Assembly: GCA_017405765.1 (NCBI GenBank)
Contig: JAFQZS010000050.1
Location: forward strand, 18,688-82,687
Source of the DNA: Clostridia bacterium
Lineage (GTDB): Bacteria; Bacillota; Clostridia; Oscillospirales; RGIG577
Reading direction: 5' to 3'
DNA: 64,000 nucleotides
A model generated the notes under the pieces. That model was not told where the DNA came from and did not search any database. It worked only from the letters and a program-made list of their open reading frames with translations. Positions 7,917 to 19,475 of the stretch are shown one piece after another (the stretch's first letter is position 1; each line of letters begins with the position of its first letter). A program made the translations under genes and the position numbers.

Positions 7917-9986
7917 TTACTTGCCGGAGATGATCTTCTCCTGAATGCTCTTCGGAACTTCAATGAAATGGCTGGGCTCCATGGTGTACTGACCGCGTCC
8001 CTGAGTGCGCGAACGAAGGTCGGTCGCATATCCGAACATCTCGGAAAGAGGTACGTTAGCCTCTATCTGCTGTGCGCCCGGAAGCGCGGAGAAGCCTAAT
8101 ATCTGGCCGCGTCTAGAGTTTAAGTCTCCTATGACGTCGCCGATATAGTCCTCAGGTACTATACATACGACCTTCATTATAGGCTCAAGTATAGTGGGAT
8201 CGGCCTTCTTCATTGCTTCCTTAAAAGCCATTGAACCTGCGATCTTGAACGCCATCTCGGAAGAGTCTACCTCGTGATACGAACCGTCGTAGAGCGTTAC
8301 GATAACGTCGACAACATTGTATCCCGCAAGTACGCCCGACTCCATAGCGCCCTGAATACCTGCATCGACAGCGGGAATGTATTCCTTCGGAATAGCGCCG
8401 CCGACGATCTTGTTTATAAACTCGTATCCCTTACCGGACTCGTTGGGCTCAACGATGATCTTAACGTGACCGTACTGACCCTTACCGCCCGACTGGCGCG
8501 CATACTTGTGATCCACGTCGACCTTCTTGCGTATCGTCTCCTTATAGGAAACCTGGGGACGGCCTACGTTTGCCTCGACCTTGAATTCACGGAGCAGTCT
8601 GTCAACGATTATCTCAAGGTGAAGCTCGCCCATGCCGGCAATTATGGTTTGACCTGTATCTTCATCGGTATAAGTTCTGAACGTCGGGTCTTCCTCTGCA
8701 AGCTTGGAAAGAGCTATGCCCATCTTTTCCTGACCTGCTTTAGTCTTGGGCTCGATGGCAACTCTTATAACAGGCTCCGGGAATTCCATTGATTCAAGAA
8801 TTATAGGCGCATTCTCAGCGCAGAGCGTGTCGCCGGTCGTGGTGTTCTTAAGACCGACGGCTGCTGCGATATCGCCGGAATAAACCGTGGGGATATCTTC
8901 GCGGTCGTTCGCGTGCATCTGTAAAAGACGTCCCATGCGCTCTTTATTTCCCTTTGTCGCGTTTAAAACGCCGCTGCCGGCATTTATCGTACCGGAATAT
9001 ACTCTGAAGAAGCAGAGCTTGCCTACATACGGGTCGGTGGCGATCTTGAATGCAAGCGCCGAGAACGGCTCTTTATCGTCCGCATGACGAGCCTCTTCCT
9101 GCTCGGTGCGCGGAACGATGCCCTTTATCGGGGGTATATCAAGCGGCGACGGCATGTAATCTACTATGGCGTCAAGAAGCTTCTGAACGCCCTTGTTCTT
9201 ATAAGAAGTTCCGCATACTACGGGTACGAACTTATTTACTATAGTAGCTTTACGTATAGCCGTTTTTATCTCGGGTATCGAAAACTCGTGACCCTCAAGA
9301 TAAAGCTCTGCAAAATCATCGTCAACATCGGCCAAGGCTTCGATCATCGTCGCGCGATATTCCTCTGCGGTATCCACCATATCTGCGGGGATATCCTCAA
9401 GGCGCATATCCTTGCCGATATCGTCGTAATAGACGTACGCCTTCATTTCAAGCAGGTCGATTATTCCTTTGAAATCGGCTTCAACACCTATCGGAAGCTG
9501 AAGCGCGACTGCATTGCAGTGAAGTCTGTCGTGCATCATTTTTAAGACTCTGTAAAAATCAGCGCCCATTATGTCCATCTTGTTGATGTATGCCATTCTG
9601 GGTACGCCGTACTTGTCGGCCTGGCGCCATACAGTCTCGGACTGGGGTTCAACTCCACCCTTAGCACAGAAAACAGTAACTGAACCGTCGAGCACTCTAA
9701 GTGAACGCTCAACTTCAACCGTAAAGTCAACATGTCCCGGGGTATCAATTATATTGATGCGATGGTCGAGCCATCTGCAGGTAGTAGCCGCGGAGGTTAT
9801 CGTTATACCGCGCTCCTGTTCCTGCTGCATCCAGTCCATAGTTGCTGAGCCTTCATGTGTTTCGCCTATCTTGTGCGTTCTTCCCGTATAATACAGGATT
9901 CGCTCTGTGGTCGTAGTTTTTCCTGCGTCTATATGGGCCATTATGCCAATGTTTCTAGTCATCTCAAGTGAAAACTGTCTTGGCAT
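7917..9986 (-). CDS. fusA: Translation elongation factor G
   Basis: 689-aa translocation GTPase. G1 AHIDAGKT, G2 [11 protein letters not shown]3 DTPGHVDF and G4 NKMD are present, followed by domains II-V with the GMGELHLEI and [12 protein letters not shown] signatures. The start [14 protein letters not shown] (ATG at 9986) has GGAGAGG upstream. An in-frame extension to 10019 is not conserved. It is flanked by rpsG and tuf as in the classic str operon. Confidence 0.97.
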   Translation of the reverse strand: MPRQFSLEMTRNIGIMAHIDAGKTTTTERILYYTGRTHKIGETHEGSATMDWMQQEQERGITITSAATTCRWLDHRINIIDTPGHVDFTVEVERSLRVLDGSVTVFCAKGGVEPQSETVWRQADKYGVPRMAYINKMDIMGADFYRVLKMMHDRLHCNAVALQLPIGVEADFKGIIDLLEMKAYVYYDDIGKDMRLEDIPADMVDTAEEYRATMIEALADVDDDFAELYLEGHEFSIPEIKTAIRKATIVNKFVPVVCGTSYKNKGVQKLLDAIVDYMPSPLDIPPIKGIVPRTEQEEARHADDKEPFSALAFKIATDPYVGKLCFFRVYSGTINAGSGVLNATKGNKERMGRLLQMHANDREDIPTVYSGDIAAAVGLKNTTTGDTLCAENAPIILESMEFPEPVIRVAIEPKTKAGQEKMGIALSKLAEEDPTFRTYTDEDTGQTIIAGMGELHLEIIVDRLLREFKVEANVGRPQVSYKETIRKKVDVDHKYARQSGGKGQYGHVKIIVEPNESGKGYEFINKIVGGAIPKEYIPAVDAGIQGAMESGVLAGYNVVDVIVTLYDGSYHEVDSSEMAFKIAGSMAFKEAMKKADPTILEPIMKVVCIVPEDYIGDVIGDLNSRRGQILGFSALPGAQQIEANVPLSEMFGYATDLRSRTQGRGQYTMEPSHFIEVPKSIQEKIISGK

Positions 9987-10035
9987 ATGTCCTCTCCTTT
10001 CAATACTGCGGTCAAACAAATCCGCTTAATCGTTA

Positions 10036-10506
10036 TTACCATCTGTAATGTGCAAACGCCTTGTTGGCTTCTGCCATTCTGTGAGTATCGTCCTTCTTCT
10101 TGACAGCAGCGCCGGTATTGTTCACTGCGTCAAGGATCTCGTTTGCAAGGCGCTCGGCCATCGTTCTTTCGCTTCTTGCTCTGGAGTAAACTCTGAGCCA
10201 GCGAAGACCAAGGGTCTGACGTCTTTCGGGACGTACTTCCATAGGAACCTGATAGGTGGCACCGCCGACACGGCGAGCCTTGACCTCGGTCACGGGCATG
10301 ATATTGTTTAAGCCCTCTTCAAATACTTCCAAAGGTTCTCTGCTTGTCTTTTCCTTGATGATATCGAATGCATCGTAAACTATACGCTGCGCAACGCCCT
10401 TCTTACCGTCATACATAATATTGTTGATAAGGCGGGTTACCATCTTCGAATTATACATAGGATCAGGCAAAACATCTCTCTTTGGTACATTACCTCTTCT
10501 AGGCAC
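10036..10506 (-). CDS. rpsG: 30S ribosomal protein S7
   Basis: 156 aa, primary 16S rRNA-binding protein of the 30S head. It begins [16 protein letters not shown] and contains [17 protein letters not shown], the usual 16S-contact region. The final FAHYRW is characteristic. GAAGGAGGGA precedes the ATG. In many bacteria S7 represses its own operon through the mRNA leader, and the spacer upstream here (10507-10687) is unusually long for such a junction. Confidence 0.97.
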   Translation of the reverse strand: MPRRGNVPKRDVLPDPMYNSKMVTRLINNIMYDGKKGVAQRIVYDAFDIIKEKTSREPLEVFEEGLNNIMPVTEVKARRVGGATYQVPMEVRPERRQTLGLRWLRVYSRARSERTMAERLANEILDAVNNTGAAVKKKDDTHRMAEANKAFAHYRW

Positions 10507-10687
10507 TATTCTTCCCTCCTTCTAAAAATAATAAGCTATCATAGGTACTCGAAAGCCCTTTGCTTCCGCAAGCGCTCGTGAGGTCAATGTTGATCCTCCG
10601 CCCCAAAAGTGCGGTCCCGCACCGTTCGGGCGGTGGATCGACAATCACGCACACTATGCACTTTGCGTCTGAGTTGTTTTGCGTGTC
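10507..10687 (-). other. Long rpsL-rpsG spacer with hairpin potential
   Basis: 181 bp without a gene. It contains GTGCGG/CCGCAC (10609-10622) and other GC-rich arms that can fold in the mRNA between rpsL and rpsG. In E. coli the corresponding intercistronic region is the S7 repressor target. That role here is an inference only. Confidence 0.3.
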
Positions 10688-11110
10688 CTATTTGCTTGAC
10701 GCCTTCGGCTTCTTAACGCCGTACTTTGAACGCGCCTGCATTCTGCCGTTGACGCCCTGCGTATCGAGCGTACCGCGAATAATGTGGTAACGCACACCAG
10801 GGAGGTCCTTAACTCTGCCGCCGCGAATAAGAACAACGCTGTGTTCCTGAAGGTTGTGTCCTACGCCGGGAATATACGAGGAAACCTCGATACCGTTCGT
10901 GAGTCTTACTCTTGCGACCTTACGGAGAGCCGAGTTAGGCTTTTTCGGGGTCATGGTCTTTACCGTAGTGCAAACGCCTCTCTTTTGCGGAGAGCTCTGG
11001 TCTATCGGACGCTTCTTCAAGGTGTTCATACCCTTTTGCAGCGCCGGAGCCGTAGACTTCTTTATCTGAGTCTCTCTGCCCTTTCTTACTAACTGGTTAA
11101 AGGTAGGCAT
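10688..11110 (-). CDS. rpsL: 30S ribosomal protein S12
   Basis: 140 aa decoding-centre protein. It starts [13 protein letters not shown] and contains [15 protein letters not shown] and [13 protein letters not shown]. The lysines in PKKPNS and GRVKDLPG, where streptomycin-resistance changes arise, are wild type. It ends [12 protein letters not shown]. It has a GGAGGAAAA ribosome site and is 61 bp downstream of the L7Ae-family gene. Confidence 0.97.
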   Translation of the reverse strand: MPTFNQLVRKGRETQIKKSTAPALQKGMNTLKKRPIDQSSPQKRGVCTTVKTMTPKKPNSALRKVARVRLTNGIEVSSYIPGVGHNLQEHSVVLIRGGRVKDLPGVRYHIIRGTLDTQGVNGRMQARSKYGVKKPKASSK

Positions 11111-11171
11111 TTTTTTCCTCCTTTCTTTAAAATTTTATATCAAAACGGGACGAGCCCGGTTTGAGCAAAAA

Positions 11172-11429
11172 TCACGCATTGAACGTCGCTGCCGCTGCAC
11201 AGCCTACGTCTATACCGCACATTTTTCCGAGAGTGCGCATAGACGATACCCATACTATGGGGATATACAGGCTTTCAGAAAGCGCAACTATAGGAGCAAT
11301 AAGCCGTTTTTCGGCATCCGATGCAAGATACAGCGTTTTAACGGCGCCGCTTTTTAAAGCCTTCTTTACTTGTTTTATACCGCATATGGCGTTCTCGATC
11401 TTTAATGCGTCTTTAATAAAAGTATGCAT
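11172..11429 (-). CDS. L7Ae/L30e-family RNA-binding ribosome-associated protein
   Basis: 85 aa, beginning MHTFIKDALKIENAICG. The fold fits the L7Ae/YbxF family (kink-turn RNA binders), with GIKQVKKALKSGAVKTLYLASDAEKR, the hydrophobic strand PIVWV and a C-terminal CGIDVGCAAAA. In Firmicutes this gene normally lies between rpoC and rpsL, exactly as here. The ATG at 11429 has GGAG 8 bp upstream. A longer frame start at 11471 has no ribosome site. In vivo role is unclear. Confidence 0.85.
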   Translation of the reverse strand: MHTFIKDALKIENAICGIKQVKKALKSGAVKTLYLASDAEKRLIAPIVALSESLYIPIVWVSSMRTLGKMCGIDVGCAAAATFNA

Positions 11430-11634
11430 TTTATTTACTCCTTTGCAGGCCTGCTGTTTCAAGTACAGCATATGCCCACAGTAATTTATGATACCATTTG
11501 ATACGGAAAAAAGTCAATATCTATTCTAACAAAAAAGATTATACCTATACTATATCTTTTCATAATATTGCATAAGGCGATTTTTGCCTGTATTTCTGCG
11601 GATTTTCAAGTGATGATCCGGCTTATGAAAGAAG

Positions 11635-11669
11635 CGCAGCGAGGATCGTTCATTTCGATCTTCGCTGCG
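11635..11669 (-). other. Strong hairpin between rpoC and the L7Ae gene
   Basis: 14-bp stem (11635-11648 with 11656-11669, one G-U pair) and a 7-base loop, 16 bp past the rpoC stop. On the minus strand only a weak T-tract (CTTCTTTC) follows. A partial terminator or an mRNA-processing/stability hairpin are both possible. Confidence 0.5.
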
Positions 11670-11684
11670 TCTTTAATAAATATA

Positions 11685-14600
11685 TTACTGTACTTCTTCA
11701 ACCTCTATGCCGGCGTTGTACATTGCCATGCCGGTTCCGGCCGGTATCAGCTTGCCGATTATTACGTTTTCTTTAAGACCTATAAGCGGATCTATCTTGC
11801 CCTTAATGGCAGCATCGGTGAGAACGCGAGTGGTCTCCTGGAACGAAGCTGCCGAAAGGAACGAATCGGTAGCAAGCGATGCTTTTGTGATACCGAGAAG
11901 CACGGGCGAGCATACTGCTTCGCGCAGATCTATCTCCCCTGCCTCGATACGCTCTCTGATCTTTTCGTTTGCAGTCTCAAAATCGCTTATATCGACAAGA
12001 GAACCCAAAAGCAGATCAGTGTCCCCGTTGTCCTCGACTTTTACTTTCTTCATCATCTGGCGAACAACTATTTCGATGTGCTTGTCGTTTATATCAACGC
12101 CCTGCATCTTGTAAACGCGCTGTACCTCCTGGATAAGATACGTCTGCACGTCTACAGCGCTTTTTACCTTTAAGATATCGTGCGGATTTACGGAGCCCTC
12201 CGTTATCTCGTCGCCCAGTTCCACATGCTGTCCCTCAATCACCTTGAGGCGCGAGCCGTATGCGATGGGATAATCTCTCTCCTCTCCGGTCTCCTTATTA
12301 AAGATAATAACATGGCGCGACTTCTTTATCTCCTCTATGCGCACCTCGCCCGAGATCTCTGCAAGTATTGCGAGATTCTTCGGCTTTCTCGCCTCGAAAA
12401 GTTCCTCGACCTTCGGAAGACCCTGCGTAATGTCGTTGCCCGCAACGCCGCCCGTATGGAAAGTACGCATCGTAAGCTGGGTGCCGGGCTCGCCTATGGA
12501 CTGGGCCGCTATTATGCCGACAGCCTCGCCGATGTTCACAAGGCCGCCGGTGGCAAGGTTGGAACCGTAGCACTTAGCGCATACGCCATGCTTTGCTTTG
12601 CATCCCAGCACGGAGCGTATCTCAAGGCTTTTTACGCCTGCGTCGGCGATCTTTTCTGCCATCGCATAATCTATCATTTCACCCTTGGCAATAAGCAGCT
12701 CGCCCGTTTCGGGATGAAATACGTCGTGGCATGTAAATCTGCCGGGGAGACGATCCTTTAATTTCTCTATTACTTCGTTGCCGTCGCGTATCTCGGATAC
12801 GGTTATGCCTCTTTCGGTGCCGCAGTCGTTCTCTCTTATTATTACCTCCTGCGACACGTCGACAAGACGCCTCGTAAGGTAACCCGATTCGGCAGTTCTT
12901 AAGGCCGTGTCGGCAAGGCCCTTTCTTGCGCCTCTCGAGGATATGAAGTATTCGAGTATATTAAGGCCTTCACGGAAGTTGACCTTTATCGGTATCTCAA
13001 TCGTGCGTCCGGCGGTATTTGCCATAAGTCCGCGCATACCTGCAAGCTGGCGTATCTGGTTTATGGAGCCGCGGGCGCCGGAGTTTGCCATCATGTTGAT
13101 AGGATTAAGGTCGTCAAGATTGTCCTCAAGCGCCTTCGTTACCTTCTTCGTCGTCTTATCCCATTCCTTAATAACGAGCTGATATCTTTCCTCGTTGGTT
13201 ATAAGGCCTCTGTCATACTGGCGCTGTATGCGCTCAACATGCTCTTCCGCCTCATGGATAAGAACGGGCTTTTCGTCGGGCACTACCATATCGGATACGG
13301 AGATCGTTATAGCGCCGCGCGTCGAATATTTAAAGCCTGTGGACTTTATCTTATCGAGCACCTCGGCAGTTTCAGTGGGGCCGTGTATCCTTATGCATCT
13401 GTCGATTATCTCGCCCAGCTTCTTTTTGCTGGTGAGGAATGCTATTTCAAGGTCAAAACGCTTTTCGGGGTCGTTTCTGTCAACAAAGCCCAGATCCTGC
13501 GGAATGAACTCGTTGAATATGAGACGTCCCATAGTTGCGTCGATTATCTTGGAGCACTTTACGCCGTCTATCTCTTTTTCAACTCTTACCTTTATCTTCG
13601 CGTGAAGCGTTATAAGGCCCTCGCTGTACGCCATCATCGCTTCGTTTACGCTGGAGAACACCTTGCCCTCGCCCTTTTCGCCGTCGCGTACGCCTGTAAG
13701 ATAATACGAACCTAATACCATGTCCTGCGTCGGAACGGTAACTGGCTTGCCGTCCTGAGGCTTTAAAAGGTTGTTCGCGGAGAGCATGAGAAATCTTGCT
13801 TCGCTCTGCGCTTCCGCTGAAAGCGGAACGTGTACAGCCATCTGGTCGCCGTCAAAGTCGGCGTTGTACGCCGTACATACGAGCGGATGGAGCTTAAGCG
13901 CCCTGCCTTCTATAAGGATAGGCTCAAAAGCCTGGATACCGAGTCTGTGAAGCGTGGGGGCACGGTTCAACAGCACGGGATGATCCTTTATAACGTCCTC
14001 GAGCGCATCCCAGACCTCGGGGCGCACCTTTTCTACCATTTTCTTCGCGCTCTTTACGTTTGTCGCAAGTCCCTTGTCTTCAAGGCGCTTCATTACGAAA
14101 GGCTTGAAAAGCTCAAGCGCCATTTCCTTCGGAAGACCGCACTGATATATCTTAAGCTCAGGGCCGACTACGATAACGCTTCTTCCGGAGTAGTCAACAC
14201 GCTTACCTAAAAGGTTCTGTCTGAAGCGGCCCTGCTTACCCTTTAACATATCGGAAAGCGACTTTAAGGGGCGGTTGTTCGGGCCCGTTACGGGGCGGCC
14301 GCGCCTGCCGTTGTCGATGAGAGCGTCAACTGCTTCCTGAAGCATGCGCTTCTCGTTTCTTACTATGATATCGGGAGCGCCGAGCTCCAAAAGCTTTTTA
14401 AGTCTGTTGTTTCTGTTTATAAGCCTTCTGTAAAGATCGTTTAAGTCGCTCGTTGCAAATCTGCCGCCGTCGAGCTGCACCATCGGGCGTATCTCAGGCG
14501 GTATAACGGGAATGCAGTCGAGTATCATCCATTCCGGCTTGTTGTTGGATATTCTGAAAGCCTCAACTACTTCGAGCCTTTTTACTATGCGCATCTTCTT

Positions 14601-15200
14601 TTGGCCGGTAGCTGTTTTAAGCTCCTCTTTGAGCTCCTCCGAAAGCTCGTCAAGATCTATCTCCTGCAATAGCTTCTTTATGGTTTCCGCGCCCATTCCC
14701 GCCTCGAAGCTGTCCTCATACTTATCGCGCATATCGCGGTATTCGGCTTCCGTAAGCACCTGCTTTTTCATAAGCCTCGTGTCGCCCGGGTCAGTGACAA
14801 CATACAGCGCAAAGTAAAGTATGCGCTCAAGTATTCTGGGCGACATGTCAAGTATAAGTCCCATGCGCGACGGTATGCCCTTGAAATACCATATATGAGA
14901 CACGGGCGCCGCCAAATCTATATGACCCATTCTCTCTCTGCGCACCTTTGACTTCGTTACCTCAACGCCGCATCTGTCGCACACCTTGCCCTTATAGCGT
15001 ATGCGCTTATATTTTCCGCAGTGGCACTCCCAGTCCTTCGTGGGGCCGAATATCCTTTCGCAGAAAAGTCCGTCGCGTTCGGGCTTTAATGACCTGTAAT
15101 TTATAGTTTCCGGCTTCTTTACCTCGCCTCTTGACCATCCTCTTATCATTTCGGGAGACGCAAGACCGATTTTTATTGCTTCAAATACATTGTGATCCAA
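11685..15200 (-). CDS. rpoC: RNA polymerase beta' subunit
   Basis: 1171 aa, ordinary length for Clostridia. The N-terminal zinc finger is C-x1-C-x12-C-x2-C ([19 protein letters not shown]). The catalytic Mg loop is NADFDGD. A second zinc site (CGTERG ... [13 protein letters not shown]) and the trigger-loop region are present. It lies 57 bp downstream of rpoB on the same strand and is certainly co-transcribed. Confidence 0.98.
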   Translation of the reverse strand: MDHNVFEAIKIGLASPEMIRGWSRGEVKKPETINYRSLKPERDGLFCERIFGPTKDWECHCGKYKRIRYKGKVCDRCGVEVTKSKVRRERMGHIDLAAPVSHIWYFKGIPSRMGLILDMSPRILERILYFALYVVTDPGDTRLMKKQVLTEAEYRDMRDKYEDSFEAGMGAETIKKLLQEIDLDELSEELKEELKTATGQKKMRIVKRLEVVEAFRISNNKPEWMILDCIPVIPPEIRPMVQLDGGRFATSDLNDLYRRLINRNNRLKKLLELGAPDIIVRNEKRMLQEAVDALIDNGRRGRPVTGPNNRPLKSLSDMLKGKQGRFRQNLLGKRVDYSGRSVIVVGPELKIYQCGLPKEMALELFKPFVMKRLEDKGLATNVKSAKKMVEKVRPEVWDALEDVIKDHPVLLNRAPTLHRLGIQAFEPILIEGRALKLHPLVCTAYNADFDGDQMAVHVPLSAEAQSEARFLMLSANNLLKPQDGKPVTVPTQDMVLGSYYLTGVRDGEKGEGKVFSSVNEAMMAYSEGLITLHAKIKVRVEKEIDGVKCSKIIDATMGRLIFNEFIPQDLGFVDRNDPEKRFDLEIAFLTSKKKLGEIIDRCIRIHGPTETAEVLDKIKSTGFKYSTRGAITISVSDMVVPDEKPVLIHEAEEHVERIQRQYDRGLITNEERYQLVIKEWDKTTKKVTKALEDNLDDLNPINMMANSGARGSINQIRQLAGMRGLMANTAGRTIEIPIKVNFREGLNILEYFISSRGARKGLADTALRTAESGYLTRRLVDVSQEVIIRENDCGTERGITVSEIRDGNEVIEKLKDRLPGRFTCHDVFHPETGELLIAKGEMIDYAMAEKIADAGVKSLEIRSVLGCKAKHGVCAKCYGSNLATGGLVNIGEAVGIIAAQSIGEPGTQLTMRTFHTGGVAGNDITQGLPKVEELFEARKPKNLAILAEISGEVRIEEIKKSRHVIIFNKETGEERDYPIAYGSRLKVIEGQHVELGDEITEGSVNPHDILKVKSAVDVQTYLIQEVQRVYKMQGVDINDKHIEIVVRQMMKKVKVEDNGDTDLLLGSLVDISDFETANEKIRERIEAGEIDLREAVCSPVLLGITKASLATDSFLSAASFQETTRVLTDAAIKGKIDPLIGLKENVIIGKLIPAGTGMAMYNAGIEVEEVQ

Positions 15201-15257
15201 ATGAACCGCTCCTTCTCATTTCATTTGATTTAAATTCACTCATGCGTGGCCGTTTGA

Positions 15258-18200
15258 TCAATCGTCAAAATTCAATTCGCCATGCTGCTCGGGTTCTTTT
15301 GCGTCCGGCTCCTCGGCAGAAAAGCCTATGGAATCAAAATCGAACTCCTGCGCATCATCCTCATCATCTTCAAAGCCGCCGCCTTCAGCGTCAAAGTCGT
15401 CCTGCGTAAACAGTTCGTCTCCCACGCCGCGCATATCGCCGAGCTCTGCTACTGCCACATCCGTCTCATCATCGTCGTCAAGCGATTCTTTAAGCTCTAT
15501 CTCCTGCATATCTTTTGCAAGCACTCTGACGTCGAGACCTAAAGACTGCATTTCCTTTATGAGCACCTTAAACGATTCGGGAACTCCCGGCTTAGGCACA
15601 TTTTGTCCCTTAACGATGGATTCATACGTTTTCACACGTCCCACAACGTCGTCGGATTTTACGGTAAGTATCTCCTGAAGCGTGTAAGCCGCGCCGTATG
15701 CCTCAAGCGCCCAAACCTCCATCTCGCCGAATCTCTGTCCGCCGAACTGCGCCTTACCGCCGAGCGGCTGCTGAGTTACGAGCGAATACGGGCCTGTCGA
15801 GCGCGCATGTATCTTATCGTCAACAAGATGGGCAAGCTTTAAGAAGTACATATATCCTACCGTTACGGGGTTGTCGAACGGCTCGCCCGTGCGTCCGTCA
15901 TAAAGTATGGATTTGCCGTCGGGAGAAAGACCCGATTCTCTTAAAAGCTGCTCTATGTCCTTCTCGTTTGCTCCGTCGAATACGGGAGTCGCCACCTTAT
16001 AGCCCAGCTTGTTCGCCGCATAACCGAGATGCACCTCGAGCACCTGTCCTATGTTCATACGCGAAGGTACGCCCAGCGGGTTTAAAACTATATCGAGCGG
16101 CGTGCCGTCCGGCAGGAAAGGCATATCCTCCTGCGGAAGTATGCGTGAGATAACGCCCTTGTTTCCGTGGCGTCCCGCCATCTTGTCGCCTACCGATATC
16201 TTTCGCTTCTGCGCGATATATACGCGTACGACCTTGTTTACGCCGGGGGTAAGCTCATCTCCGTTTTCGCGGGTGAAAACCTTAACGTCAACAACTATGC
16301 CCGACTCGCCGTGAGGAACTCTTAAAGACGTGTCGCGCACCTCTCTTGCCTTCTCGCCGAATATGGCGCGAAGAAGTCTTTCCTCGGCCGTAAGCTCGGT
16401 CTCGCCCTTCGGCGTTACCTTTACTACAAGAATGTCGCCGGCGCGCACCGTCGCGCCTATTCTTATTATGCCGTTTTCATCAAGATCCTTAAGCGCGTCC
16501 TCGCCCACGTTGGGGATATCTCTCGTTATCTCTTCGGGGCCGAGCTTCGTATCTCTTGCCTCTATTTCATATTCTTCTATATGAATGGAAGTATATACGT
16601 CGTCGCGCACGAGCTTTTCGTTTATTAAAACGGCGTCCTCGTAATTGTAGCCTTCCCATGTCATAAAGCCTATGAGCACGTTCTTGCCCAGCGCCATCTC
16701 GCCGTTGTCGGTGGAGGGGCCGTCAGCTATTACTTCGCCCTTCTTAACGCGCTGTCCGCGGTTCACTATCGGGCGCTGATTTATGCACGTGCCCTGGTTC
16801 GAGCGCTTGAACTTCAAAAGCTTGTGAACTTCTCGTTCTCCCGAATCAAAGCGAACGACTATCTCGTCTCCGCTGACCTTTTCAATTACTCCGTCGTCGC
16901 CCGCAAGTCGCGTAACACACGAGTCCACGGCCACCTTATACTCCATGCCCGTGCCTACTATCGGGGCCTGCGTCTTTAAAAGCGGCACGGCCTGGCGCTG
17001 CATGTTGGAGCCCATGAGCGCACGGTTTGCGTCGTCGTTCTCAAGGAAGGGTATCATCGCCGTTGCAATTGATACGAGCATCTGAGGAGATACATCCATA
17101 TAATCGACCTGAGCGCGGTTTATAAGAAGTATCTCGTCACGATAGCGGGCGTTTACCATCTGGCGTTTAAAGCATCCGTTCTCATCAAGAGGCTCATTGC
17201 CCTGAGCTACGACGTAGTTGTCCTCAACGTCTGCCGTCATGTATTCTATCTCGTCGGTGACTCTGCCCGTTTCCTTGTCAACCTTGCGATACGGCGCCTC
17301 GATAAAGCCGAACTCGTTTACTCTTGCGTAAGACGCAAGGTACGATATAAGACCGATGTTGGGTCCTTCGGGCGTCTCTATGGGGCACATTCTGCCGTAA
17401 TGCGAATGGTGAACGTCGCGCACCTCAAAGCTTGCGCGTTCACGCGAAAGACCGCCGGGGCCGAGAGCGGAAAGCCTGCGCTTATGCGTAAGCTCCGCAA
17501 GCGGATTCGTCTGATCCATGAACTGCGACAGCGGCGACGAACCGAAAAACTCTTTTATGGCCGCAACTACGGGGCGTATATTTACAAGCGCCTGCGGCAT
17601 TATGGTGTCTATCTCCTGAGTCTGCACACGGTCGCGTATCGTGCGTTCCATACGGGCAAAGCCTATGCGGAACTGGTTCTGCAAAAGCTCGCCGACCGAG
17701 CGCAGGCGACGGTTGCCGAGATGGTCTATGTCGTCGTCCGTGCCTATTCCGTATGCCAAAGCGTTAAGATAGTTTATAGACGACATTACATCGTCAATGA
17801 TTATATGCTTGGGAATAAGATCGTCTATTCTCGCCTTTATTTCCGCCTCTATTTCATCATCGCTGTCTTTTGTTTCTATTATCTCTTTTAAAACGTCGAA
17901 GCGCACCTTTTCGGTTATCTCAAGCTTTTTGGCGATTTCGGGCGAAACGAAGTCGGTAAGCGTTACCATACCGTTGGAGAACACCTTTACTTCCTCGCCG
18001 TCAACGTCGAGAAGCACGAGGGATACGCCTGCGCGCTCTATAGCCATTGCCTTTTCGGCAGAAAGCTTTTCTCCCGCCTCTGCAAGGATCTCTCCGCTCA
18101 TGGGATCGGCTACCGCATCTTTAAGCGTCTTTCCCGCGATTCTTCTGCCGAGCGCAAGCTTTTTGTTGTATTTATATCGTCCTACCTTTGAAAGGTCGTA

Positions 18201-18989
18201 TCTTCTTGCATCGAAGAACATGGTGTTCACGAGCGAACGCGCGCCGTCCGTTGTAGGCGGCTCTCCCGGCCTCAGCTTCTTATAAACTTCTATAAGGCCC
18301 TCGTCCACGTTTGTCGTGGTGTCCTTTTCAAGCGTTGCAAGTATACGCGGGTCGTTGCCGAAAATGTCTAATATCTCTTTATTCGTGCCGAAACCGAATG
18401 CACGGATAAGCACGGTCACGGGTATCTTTCTGTTTTTGTCTATACGCACGAAAAACAGATCATTCGAGTCCGTCTCATATTCAAGCCATGCTCCGCGGTT
18501 GGGGATAACGGTCGTAGCATAAAGGTACTTGCCCGTTTTATCCTGTTCCTTCGTATAATATATGCCGGGCGAACGCACGAGCTGGGACACTACAACACGT
18601 TCTGCGCCGTTATATATAAACGTACCTGAGGGCGTCATCTTCGGAAAGTCGCCCATGAAAATTTCCTGTTCTTTTATTTCTCCCGTTTCCTTGTTTGCAA
18701 GCCTCAGCTTCACCTTTAAAGGAACGCAATATGTCGTATCGCGCTCTTTGCATTCTTCGATATTGTATTTCGGAGTTTCGTCAAGAGTATAATCCACAAA
18801 ATCCAGAACAAGGTTACCGGTATAGTCAACTATGGGAGATACATCGCGAAAAACTTCACGAAGCCCCTCCTCCAAAAACCACGCATATGAATTTCTCTGT
18901 ATCTCGATAAGATTAGGCATTTTTAATACCTCGGAGATCTTAGAGAAGCTCATTCTCGTGTTATTTCCGTACTGCACAGGTTTAACCAC
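15258..18989 (-). CDS. rpoB: RNA polymerase beta subunit
   Basis: 1243 aa. The rifampicin pocket ([20 protein letters not shown], then [10 protein letters not shown]) is wild type at the Asp, His and Ser positions linked to resistance. The C-terminus carries an acidic extension of about 70 residues rich in D/E ([16 protein letters not shown] and onward to the end), which many Clostridia have. The start is a GTG at 18989 with GGAG 10 bp upstream. rplJ/rplL do not precede it: the upstream gene is divergent. Confidence 0.98.
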   Translation of the reverse strand: MVKPVQYGNNTRMSFSKISEVLKMPNLIEIQRNSYAWFLEEGLREVFRDVSPIVDYTGNLVLDFVDYTLDETPKYNIEECKERDTTYCVPLKVKLRLANKETGEIKEQEIFMGDFPKMTPSGTFIYNGAERVVVSQLVRSPGIYYTKEQDKTGKYLYATTVIPNRGAWLEYETDSNDLFFVRIDKNRKIPVTVLIRAFGFGTNKEILDIFGNDPRILATLEKDTTTNVDEGLIEVYKKLRPGEPPTTDGARSLVNTMFFDARRYDLSKVGRYKYNKKLALGRRIAGKTLKDAVADPMSGEILAEAGEKLSAEKAMAIERAGVSLVLLDVDGEEVKVFSNGMVTLTDFVSPEIAKKLEITEKVRFDVLKEIIETKDSDDEIEAEIKARIDDLIPKHIIIDDVMSSINYLNALAYGIGTDDDIDHLGNRRLRSVGELLQNQFRIGFARMERTIRDRVQTQEIDTIMPQALVNIRPVVAAIKEFFGSSPLSQFMDQTNPLAELTHKRRLSALGPGGLSRERASFEVRDVHHSHYGRMCPIETPEGPNIGLISYLASYARVNEFGFIEAPYRKVDKETGRVTDEIEYMTADVEDNYVVAQGNEPLDENGCFKRQMVNARYRDEILLINRAQVDYMDVSPQMLVSIATAMIPFLENDDANRALMGSNMQRQAVPLLKTQAPIVGTGMEYKVAVDSCVTRLAGDDGVIEKVSGDEIVVRFDSGEREVHKLLKFKRSNQGTCINQRPIVNRGQRVKKGEVIADGPSTDNGEMALGKNVLIGFMTWEGYNYEDAVLINEKLVRDDVYTSIHIEEYEIEARDTKLGPEEITRDIPNVGEDALKDLDENGIIRIGATVRAGDILVVKVTPKGETELTAEERLLRAIFGEKAREVRDTSLRVPHGESGIVVDVKVFTRENGDELTPGVNKVVRVYIAQKRKISVGDKMAGRHGNKGVISRILPQEDMPFLPDGTPLDIVLNPLGVPSRMNIGQVLEVHLGYAANKLGYKVATPVFDGANEKDIEQLLRESGLSPDGKSILYDGRTGEPFDNPVTVGYMYFLKLAHLVDDKIHARSTGPYSLVTQQPLGGKAQFGGQRFGEMEVWALEAYGAAYTLQEILTVKSDDVVGRVKTYESIVKGQNVPKPGVPESFKVLIKEMQSLGLDVRVLAKDMQEIELKESLDDDDETDVAVAELGDMRGVGDELFTQDDFDAEGGGFEDDEDDAQEFDFDSIGFSAEEPDAKEPEQHGELNFDD

Positions 18990-19090
18990 GATCGCATCAC
19001 TCCATTCACGGTTAATTAGGTTTCATCCGTCCGATATGCGGCAGATCTTTAAGTCGATATACAGGTTCAGACATAATTGCACTTTTGTTA

Positions 19091-19132
19091 TATATTTTCA
19101 ACAATTTTTTTAAAAAACTGTTGCAAAATATA
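19091..19132 (-). repeat. Imperfect 42-bp inverted repeat in the rpoB leader
   Basis: Left arm TATATTTTCAACAATTTTTT mirrors the right arm with one insertion and one mismatch. In RNA it folds to an A/U-rich hairpin about 100 nt before the rpoB start. Confidence 0.55.
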
Positions 19133-19205
19133 AAACCGTCCGTTATAATACGAGTAAGGGCAAGTGTACACCTCTTATCAAAATTGCCGCATATGCAGTT
19201 AATTA

Positions 19206-19233
19206 GTTTAACACCTTTTTTTATGTTTGTCAA
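19206..19233 (-). promoter_or_regulatory. Candidate rpoBC promoter
   Basis: Minus strand: perfect TTGACA (19228-19233), 16-bp spacer, TAAACT (19206-19211). It would give a leader of about 210 nt. Confidence 0.45.
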
Positions 19234-19475
19234 TGCATTTTTATTGCATTCGGCTATTTTTTTTGCGTAAAAATACATATATATTATTTTATACTATATT
19301 TATTCAGTGTTTACCGCTCTTAAAGAGCTTCTGTCAGTTGTCTCTGTTCTCTTTTTAAGCCTTTTGTATATTTTAACGCTTTTTTCTTTAAAAGAGCTTT
19401 AAATCCTAAAAAAACAAGTGTATAATAAAAAAATAAGTTACAGACCTTAAAAAAATATACTGGAGGTTTTTTATC

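Larger units (their letters stand above)
18990..19475. other. Divergent rpoB/gldA intergenic region
   Basis: 486 bp, AT-rich, no gene. It holds a candidate rpoB promoter, an inverted repeat in the rpoB leader (19091-19132) and the gldA leader. The plus strand has TATAAT at 19421-19426 without a good -35, a possible gldA start site. Confidence 0.6.

Noticed and set aside
11700..18900. Many long open frames antisense to rpoB and rpoC
   Set aside because: They mirror the codon pattern of the essential genes, lack ribosome sites and give arginine- or serine-rich peptides with no family resemblance.
19421..19426. Full gldA promoter
   Set aside because: TATAAT is present but no -35 element lies at an acceptable distance, so only the -10 is noted.
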